Shown: one piece after another, positions 59,694-64,000 of the stretch
How positions within the stretch are numbered: position 1 is the stretch's first letter
How the letters are laid out: every line of letters begins with the position of its first letter
IMG/VR virus record: IMGVR_UViG_3300017593_000150
Span: 43,190-107,189 of that record
Source: a virus
Length of the DNA: 64,000 bases
Direction: 5' to 3' (one strand)
The notes under the pieces: model-generated
What the model was told of the DNA's origin: nothing
Database searches by the model: none
What the model saw: the letters and a program-made list of their open reading frames with translations, nothing else
Program-made: the position numbers and the translations under genes

Positions 59694-59922
59694 GAAGCCG
59701 ACGATGGACTCTCCGTAAAATGGAAGACGGAGGAAGGAAAACAAACTCAAACAAGTGAGACAAGTCAAAGCACGTTTTACCAATTCTCAACTTACCAAAA
59801 TAGTGACAGAAAGGGCAAATACTATATGTTAATCGATACCACCCGATTAATCGGTAAGTAGGAAACTTCTCAACTATATAACCACACCTAGGACAAAAAA
59901 CTACATCTCTAGTTGCTGGCAT
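59674..59922 (-). CDS. Zinc-ribbon protein
   Basis: An 82-residue protein with 'FCPRCGYIVEKFP' and 'SICPFCHYFG', a two-knuckle zinc ribbon, followed by a basic C-terminus. The ATG has no ribosome site and lies only eight bases after the T-run of a terminator-like hairpin, so translation may be leaderless or controlled by that structure. Function unknown. Confidence 0.55.
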   Translation of the reverse strand: MPATRDVVFCPRCGYIVEKFPTYRLIGWYRLTYSICPFCHYFGKLRIGKTCFDLSHLFEFVFLPPSSILRRVHRRLRGTGTL

Positions 59923-59930
59923 AGCACGAG

Positions 59931-59985
59931 AAAAAAGCCGCCCTTCGCAACCTCTAATTAAGGCGCTACTTTACCCGTGGGCGGC
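59931..59985 (-). terminator. Terminator or attenuator-like hairpin before the zinc-ribbon gene
   Basis: On the minus strand GCCGCCC (59985-59979 region) pairs with GGGCGGC (59943-59937) around a long ~35-base loop and is followed by TTTTTT. The seven-pair GC stem and T-run are terminator features, but the long loop and the gene start right behind it suggest attenuation. Confidence 0.5.
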
Positions 59986-60005
59986 GGCCGGGGAAAGGAG
60001 GAGGA

Positions 60006-60227
60006 TCAACCTCTACGACGCGCTTCTTCCCGCTTAATCAAGCGCTCAAGGTAGAACTCTGCCTTTTTTAGGTCCTCTAAAGGAGCACCTTTCCATTTAT
60101 ACCTAGCAAGATATTTTACTACATTCCCCTCAAGGAAATCAAATCCTTGATCTTCAATAAAATCAATTACCTCAATCTTACCACGAGTGTAGTGTTTAGG
60201 ATGACGAACATTCTCCAATAATGCCAT
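60006..60227 (-). CDS. DUF3310 family protein
   Basis: A 73-residue protein with 'HPKHYTRGKIEVIDFIED' and 'EGNVVKYLARYKWKGAPLEDLKKAEFYL', the full signature of the small DUF3310 (phage nucleotide kinase-like) family, common in phage nucleotide-metabolism regions. Length is normal. Ribosome site AGGAGG. Confidence 0.85.
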   Translation of the reverse strand: MALLENVRHPKHYTRGKIEVIDFIEDQGFDFLEGNVVKYLARYKWKGAPLEDLKKAEFYLERLIKREEARRRG

Positions 60228-60236
60228 GTGTACCTC

Positions 60237-60503
60237 CTATTCCCATTTCTTAGCTGAAGTTTCCTGTCGAATCCTAATGATCTCAATCAAATTCTTATTG
60301 AACAAGTACTCGTTAAGGTGCTTCCTTCTGATCTCCTCCTTAACGGCGGCTTTCAAAGCTTTCAGGTAACATTTACAACACAAATCAAAAGTTTCATATA
60401 CATCCTCCACGGATCCAGCAGCATCGGCACGGCGGTCATATGAAAAACTAACTCGTTGCACGTCCTTTTGCGTACCGCAAACATCACAAACTGTAATTTG
60501 CAT
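60237..60503 (-). CDS. Small zinc-ribbon protein
   Basis: An 88-residue protein with 'ITVCDVCGTQKD' and 'FDLCCKCYLKALKAA', four Cys placed for one zinc. The C-terminal half is a basic helix. Similar small proteins occur in many phages and actinobacterial operons. Strong ribosome site AGGAGG. Confidence 0.65.
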   Translation of the reverse strand: MQITVCDVCGTQKDVQRVSFSYDRRADAAGSVEDVYETFDLCCKCYLKALKAAVKEEIRRKHLNEYLFNKNLIEIIRIRQETSAKKWE

Positions 60504-60522
60504 GGGAGCCTCCTAGGTAAAA

Positions 60523-60684
60523 TTAAACCTTCTTGGTTAACTTTTGTAGTGCTTTAAAAATCGCTCTCTCTAAACACAATACCTCAAAACGACTTCCCTT
60601 AACAACTAACGTTAACACAGAATCGAACATACCGGGTACCTCACAAGGTTTGTCCTTACGCTTTAGTTTAAGAACCTCAATCAT
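60523..60684 (-). CDS. Small hypothetical protein
   Basis: A 53-residue basic protein from ATG 60684 ('MIEVLKLKRKDKPCEV'), with AAGGAGG upstream at the end of the queC gene. No family recognised. Confidence 0.5.
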   Translation of the reverse strand: MIEVLKLKRKDKPCEVPGMFDSVLTLVVKGSRFEVLCLERAIFKALQKLTKKV

Positions 60685-60686
60685 CC

Positions 60687-61451
60687 TCAATCCTCCTTGT
60701 TCCGAAGAAAAGAGCAAGGATCTTTATCGTAGATAGTAGGATCCTCAACTCCTGCTTTCTGAAAAGCTTCAGCACGTTCAACACAAGTACCGCAGGTGCC
60801 ACAATGTTTTGGTGGCTCCCCTTTATAACAGGACCACGTTAACTCAAACGGACAATTAAATCTATTCCCGACAGAAACAACTTCCCATTTCGCAAGATGG
60901 GCAAAAGGAGCTAATAACTTTACCTTCCTATCAGAAGCAAGAAAAATTGTTTGTGACATATACCTCAGGTAGTCAATTCTGCAATCAGGATAAATAAAAT
61001 GGTCACCTTCATGAGCTGCGATAGCAACGAACTTCTTCCCTAAGGACTCCGCAAGGGCGAGTCCGTAGGAGATCATTACCGTATTCCTTCCAGGAACTAC
61101 AGTCTGACGCATACTTTCTTCGGTATAGTACCCTTCTGGTACATCTACTTGATCGTCTAATAACGCAACTCCTTTAGAAACCAATCGCTTCAGAGACGAA
61201 AGATCAACTACATAAACCCTCTCTTTCTCAATTCCAAAATGCTCAACCAACCGGAGGAAGGCGTGATATTCAGCTTCATGATGAGTAGAACCATAATCAA
61301 AGTGAATCAAAGTAAGGTCCCAACCTAGGTTGAGTAACATCGAGATTAAACTCGAAGAATCAAGGCCGCCAGAAGATAACACAACAGCACTTCTTTGCGT
61401 TGGTTCAATATCATAAACTTCCGCAGGCCGTTCACAAATCGTCCATTCCAT
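60687..61451 (-). CDS. queC: 7-cyano-7-deazaguanine (preQ0) synthase QueC
   Basis: A 254-residue protein with the PP-loop 'VVLSSGGLDSSSL', 'VPGRNTVMISYGLALAESLG' and the zinc cluster 'CYKGEPPKHCGTCGTCVERAEAFQKAG', ending 'DPTIYDKDP'. It converts carboxy-deazaguanine to preQ0 using ATP and ammonia. It follows the TGT/DpdA-like gene. Ribosome site AAGGAGG. Confidence 0.92.
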   Translation of the reverse strand: MEWTICERPAEVYDIEPTQRSAVVLSSGGLDSSSLISMLLNLGWDLTLIHFDYGSTHHEAEYHAFLRLVEHFGIEKERVYVVDLSSLKRLVSKGVALLDDQVDVPEGYYTEESMRQTVVPGRNTVMISYGLALAESLGKKFVAIAAHEGDHFIYPDCRIDYLRYMSQTIFLASDRKVKLLAPFAHLAKWEVVSVGNRFNCPFELTWSCYKGEPPKHCGTCGTCVERAEAFQKAGVEDPTIYDKDPCSFLRNKED

Positions 61452-61480
61452 CTAACAACCTCCTTTCTAAGGAAACGAGC

Positions 61481-62179
61481 TCAAGTTTGAATCAATTGAA
61501 AAAATTCTTCTACTGCCTTCTGCATCGATTTAAAAGAAACTCTATCATTAAAAAAATCGATCCGATCATCCAGACCTACCTTTCCTAACGCTTTACGTGT
61601 TGGATAAGAAGTATCCAATGACTCAATAGGTACTCCCGAATCAAAAATTTCGGGTAGCTCACTAGGGTCAGGACACCCTAAAATGTGAACTGGTTTAGAA
61701 GTCAACTTAAATGAATAAACTGACAGAAATAATCTGTTAGGATACATCACTCGAGGTATACCAACCAAATGAAAACGGTTCTCAAACTCAGAATAAAGGA
61801 TACGTAAACACCGTGTCCACTCGATGATGCTGTGTCCTTGAGGTACAATCATAACTTTAGTATCCGCAGGAAGTGAGTGTTTGAAAAACTGACGAGTGAG
61901 TTTAATGGTACCCTTACTATCACTATACACATCTGGTGCAACCACTACGTCTGGGCGTAACGTTTGGATGAGCTCTATGTACTTCTTAATGTCAATAGAA
62001 GCTCCTTGTTCATAAGCACCGTTGTCCAGATAGAGAGGGAGTTGAGAACGGTGTTCGTGTACGAAGTTACGGTAAGTCTCATTTTCAAACCAAGGAGCTA
62101 TAGCGAAGATATAATCACTAAACTCAACTTGAAGCTCAAGGCTTTTCAAAGGAACTTCGAAGGAAAACTTACAAGTCAT
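61481..62179 (-). CDS. TGT-like DNA transglycosylase (DpdA-like)
   Basis: A 232-residue protein. Asp52 ('LYLDNGAYE'), Asp83 ('VVAPDVYSD') and Asp189 ('ESLDTSYP') fit the catalytic and base-contact Asp residues of tRNA-guanine transglycosylases; 'VPQGHS' and 'HLVGIPR' also fit. It is much shorter than bacterial TGT and resembles phage DpdA, which exchanges guanine in DNA for preQ0-type bases. Together with QueC, QueE and FolE2 it suggests 7-deazaguanine-modified phage DNA that resists restriction. Ribosome site AAAGGAGG. Confidence 0.8.
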   Translation of the reverse strand: MTCKFSFEVPLKSLELQVEFSDYIFAIAPWFENETYRNFVHEHRSQLPLYLDNGAYEQGASIDIKKYIELIQTLRPDVVVAPDVYSDSKGTIKLTRQFFKHSLPADTKVMIVPQGHSIIEWTRCLRILYSEFENRFHLVGIPRVMYPNRLFLSVYSFKLTSKPVHILGCPDPSELPEIFDSGVPIESLDTSYPTRKALGKVGLDDRIDFFNDRVSFKSMQKAVEEFFQLIQT

Positions 62180-62461
62180 AAATGGACCTCCTTTTTTCTG
62201 TACTTACTAAAGCTGAGACCTCACAAAATAGACGCTCAGATGCGCTTATTTTACGCGAATTTTACGCAGGTACATACCTAAGCAATAGTTTGATATAGCC
62301 TAGATAGGTACCCACGATTTAAGTGCTGAAGGTACGCGCGATTCTGCACAAATTCGCGAAAATTTCGCGATGGAAGTACGCAGGTTTCCCAACTATAGAG
62401 ACTTCTCCAACAACTAACACACACTAGCCTCTTTTTCAACAATTTGAACCAAGCCGGGCGC
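62180..62461. other. Noncoding leader with CGTAAAA/TTTTACG motifs
   Basis: No convincing gene. It contains TTTTACGCG, TTTTACGCAGG and TACGCAGG words, which share the TTTTACG core with the iterons at 62655-62732, and a pair of palindromic TTCGCGAA/TTTCGCGA sites near 62350-62371. It serves as the leader of the TGT-QueC operon and is the left part of a probable replication origin. Confidence 0.5.
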
Positions 62462-62497
62462 GCGCGGCTTGAGTTATAGTTCCTGTTAGGAGTGCCC
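62462..62497. repeat. 36-bp direct repeat, copy 1
   Basis: The 36 bases are identical to 63907-63942 (core CTTGAGTTATAGTTCCTG then TTAGGAGTGCCC). Each copy is preceded by TGAACCAAG and a GC-rich stem closed by CAAG/CTTG. This copy stands upstream of the TGT-QueC operon. Confidence 0.9.
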
Positions 62498-62537
62498 ATC
62501 CCCTTCTGGGTTGGCAGGTTCATTTTCTTCTCAAAAG

Positions 62538-62573
62538 AAGGACGCGGCGGCGCAGCAGACGCGCCGCGTCCTT
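62538..62573. repeat. 12-bp GC-rich perfect inverted repeat
   Basis: AAGGACGCGGCG pairs perfectly with CGCCGCGTCCTT around a 12-base loop. No T-run follows on either strand, so it is not a standard terminator. Next to it is a second hairpin (CAAGATT-GTTA-AATCTTG, 62578-62595) and then AT-rich DNA. This looks like an origin element. Confidence 0.6.
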
Positions 62574-62654
62574 TGTACAAGATTGTTAAATCTTGTTATA
62601 TTATATACGCTCAAAATCACCAAAAAGTTCAACGAGTTAGCTGCGCAAAAATCG

Positions 62655-62732
62655 CCAGTTTTACGTAGAAGCCTGCCGGTTTTACGTAGAAGCCTGCCGG
62701 TTTTGTGTAAAGGCATGCCAGTTTTACGTAGA
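62655..62732. repeat. 21-bp tandem repeats (iterons), probable origin
   Basis: Four head-to-tail copies with exact 21-bp period: 62655-62675 (CCAGTTTTACGTAGAAGCCTG), 62676-62696, 62697-62717 (more divergent) and a partial one from 62718. A 21-bp period equals two DNA turns, as in plasmid iterons bound by Rep proteins. They lie beside AT-rich DNA and downstream of the Rep-like gene. Confidence 0.75.
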
Positions 62733-62776
62733 TTAAGATTTTGGTCCCCGGTTCCCCACTACACCCCACATTTTTG

Positions 62777-62935
62777 CTAACTCACGTGCCACCACCCCTC
62801 ATTAAATTTGAACCTTTCAACTTTCCTCCAGTGGTAACGGTACCTATTCAACAAGTCTTTTTCAACCCACCAGTGTTCAAGCAACCCCATAGCTATGAGG
62901 TCATCGAAAGCTTTCTAAACGATAAGAGATGTCAA
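62777..62935 (-). pseudogene. Remnant of a second Rep C-terminus
   Basis: Directly after the stop of the Rep-like gene and in the same frame, the DNA encodes 'KAFDDLIAMGLLEHW' and later 'YHWRKVERFKFNEGWW'. These match 'RAFDLLKRTGLITNW' and 'YSWQKPERFTYNPAW' at the end of the Rep-like protein. An in-frame TAG lies before the fragment. A 37-codon frame starting at ATG 62890 remains. It is a diverged duplicate or the tail of a replaced allele. Confidence 0.75.
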
Positions 62936-63793
62936 CTACGTAGGTGGGTACCGCCAGGCCGGGTTATATGTGAACCTCTCAGGTTTCTGCCAGGAGTACT
63001 TATGGTAACCAAATTCGTCATCATGATGCCAATTAGTAATAAGGCCCGTTCGCTTTAACAAATCAAATGCCCTAAAAATACTCTCACGTTTACGGGAGGC
63101 TCGTATAGGTAAATCTCGAAATACATACCGCATAAGACGATCTTCTCTAATAGCAGTGTATTTTTGTCCTTGGATCCAAACTCCTAACAAAATAGCCATC
63201 GGATTTGATAAATCAAGAATAGGAGCGATGTTGATGTGAAACCCTTTCTGACAAGCTTCCCAAAAATCTCCATCAACAGCGAATCCAACCGAAAGTCTTT
63301 TAGTATGCCGCCCTCTACCTCGTAAGAGATCAACCTCATTATATTTACCACCATCATAGTAATACAAAGCAGCATGCCAGAGAAGTCTTCGAATTTCTTT
63401 TACTCTACTCTTCCAAGACAAAACGTACATTATACTTGCGACGTTCTTGATACTCTCGAAGATCTCAGGCCCGCTATAGAACTCTCTCTTTCGATACCGC
63501 TTCACAAAAGTACTCCATTGACAAACTGTTACCTTTGTAGGAATGAAGTGACCCTCTTGAGTCGCCCACTCTCGATCAAGCACCTCTTCTTGTGTGAACA
63601 CAAAAAGAATGCTCAGGAACGTTTGTAAGTCAAACGCACTGAACATGCGGGAGTTCATAATCTCTACTTTCTCAAGGTCACTCCAACCTGCGAATTCAGA
63701 GAGTCCTTCTTTGATCACTTTCCGAGAAGTTGTGACTGGAAATGCATCTAAAAAATCTTTAGGAACCTTTACAATCATGTCAGACGACATCAT
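62936..63793 (-). CDS. Rep-like replication initiator (winged-helix)
   Basis: A 285-residue protein. 'ILFVFTQEEV…VTVCQWSTFVKRY…EIFESIKNVASIMYVL' and the C-terminal 'SIFRAFDLLKRTGLITNW' look like the two winged helices of RepA/TrfA-type plasmid initiators. Support comes from context: iterons and AT-rich DNA follow within 200-300 bp. The family call is by pattern only. ATG 63793 with GGAG five bases upstream. It would make this a phage with plasmid-type initiation, or a phage-plasmid. Confidence 0.45.
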   Translation of the reverse strand: MMSSDMIVKVPKDFLDAFPVTTSRKVIKEGLSEFAGWSDLEKVEIMNSRMFSAFDLQTFLSILFVFTQEEVLDREWATQEGHFIPTKVTVCQWSTFVKRYRKREFYSGPEIFESIKNVASIMYVLSWKSRVKEIRRLLWHAALYYYDGGKYNEVDLLRGRGRHTKRLSVGFAVDGDFWEACQKGFHINIAPILDLSNPMAILLGVWIQGQKYTAIREDRLMRYVFRDLPIRASRKRESIFRAFDLLKRTGLITNWHHDDEFGYHKYSWQKPERFTYNPAWRYPPT

Positions 63794-63906
63794 AACATCT
63801 CCTATAGCACATACATAATCCTTAGTTCAAACCCAGCGAGTTTATTCTACTTAACAACAATTCATGCTAAGATCAACAACTACCTTATTATGAACCAAGG
63901 CGCGGG
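63794..63906 (-). promoter_or_regulatory. Leader of the Rep-like gene
   Basis: No gene seen. A TAGAAT -10-like box lies on the minus strand near 63840-63845 but has no good -35 at the normal distance. The leader ends with the ribosome site AGGAGATG before the Rep start. The 36-bp repeat copy 2 lies just upstream. Confidence 0.3.
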
Positions 63907-63942
63907 GCGCGGCTTGAGTTATAGTTCCTGTTAGGAGTGCCC
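63907..63942. repeat. 36-bp direct repeat, copy 2
   Basis: Identical to 62462-62497. This copy lies 114 bp upstream of the Rep-like gene. The preceding GC stem differs in sequence from copy 1 (CAAG-G-CGCG…CGCG-G-CTTG against CAAGCCG…CGGCTTG) but stays paired. Confidence 0.9.
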
Positions 63943-64000
63943 CTAGTACTGCTGTTTCTGAGGTAAGCTAACTTGAACAACTCCTAAACGAACCGAAACT

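Noticed and set aside
59931-59985. preQ1 riboswitch suspected because of AGAGGTT and the queuosine genes nearby
   Set aside because: The matching CCUC pairing strand and A-rich tail of the preQ1-I class are missing.
62450-62500. 36-bp repeat considered as a tRNA gene because of a GGTTCAAAT-like word on the minus strand
   Set aside because: No acceptor stem or 7-base anticodon loop can be formed. No tRNA was recognised anywhere in the window by eye.
62278-62580. 100-codon minus-strand frame in the origin region
   Set aside because: It runs through the 36-bp repeat and the GC hairpin, needs a TTG start, has no ribosome site and no protein-like pattern.
62655-62732. Tandem repeats considered as a CRISPR array
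   Set aside because: Units are 21 bp with no spacers, so they are iterons rather than CRISPR.
62741-63058. 105-codon plus-strand frame
   Set aside because: It is antisense to the Rep C-terminus and its remnant; Pro-rich translation looks like a shadow of those genes.

Overview
The window is a 64 kb piece of a long-tailed, double-stranded DNA phage genome (siphovirus-like, HK97-type head). It carries terminase, a portal fusion, a prohead protease with scaffold, a major capsid protein, head-tail connectors, a tail tube, a G/GT-type chaperone pair and a 2,205-residue tape measure. Almost every gene is on the minus strand, so transcription runs right to left. Only a nucleotidyltransferase (24933-25724) and an ATP-dependent DNA ligase (36401-37399) are on the plus strand. 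Genes are packed with TAATG, ATGA, GTGA or TTGA stop/start overlaps. Ribosome binding sites are near-perfect AGGAGGT, and the best promoters are sigma-A-like with 17 bp spacers. These signals, a phage_holin_4-like holin and an XhlA-like protein suggest a Gram-positive (Bacillota-like) host. That is an inference; nothing here fixes the host.

Layout in transcription order, right to left: (1) 62.2-64.0 kb, a plasmid-like replication module: Rep-like initiator, an in-frame degenerate copy of its C-terminus, 21-bp iterons, AT-rich DNA and GC-rich hairpins, with a 36-bp direct repeat at both ends. (2) 37.7-62.2 kb, nucleotide and replication genes: TGT/DpdA-like transglycosylase, QueC, class II ribonucleotide reductase, sigma-like and HTH regulators, a second TGT-like protein, SbcC/SbcD, helicases, primase, FolE2, dUTPase, a UDG-exonuclease-DNA polymerase I fusion with an intein, SSB, RecA, QueE, a holin and a DHH phosphoesterase, then a KH-domain protein with its own promoter. 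(3) 25.7-36.4 kb, an accessory block: glycosyltransferases, methyltransferase-like proteins, a nucleotide-sugar epimerase, an ATP-grasp ligase, two tandem S-adenosylmethionine decarboxylase-like proteins, an MBL-fold hydrolase with an intein, HExxH metallopeptidases, a CheY-like REC-GAF protein and a tiny histidine-box protein. (4) 0-24.9 kb, the virion operon, started by a strong promoter that overlaps an equally good divergent one.

How the genes may work together: FolE2, QueE and QueC are steps toward preQ0, and the DpdA-like protein could insert a 7-deazaguanine into phage DNA. QueD is not in the window and would come from the host or another part of the genome. dUTPase, ribonucleotide reductase and the UDG-polymerase fusion point to dNTP supply and uracil exclusion. 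SpeD-like, ATP-grasp and glycan genes suggest polyamine and surface chemistry.

Most notable points: a group I intron splitting the tail tube gene, supported by a perfect P1 helix with the diagnostic U-G pair; three inteins, one inside a metallo-beta-lactamase active-site motif; a portal-MuF-metallopeptidase fusion; a catalytic plus degenerate pair of TGT-like proteins; a phage REC-GAF and histidine-box pair; and the remnant of a replaced or duplicated rep gene. All functional calls come from reading motifs by eye; no database search was possible.
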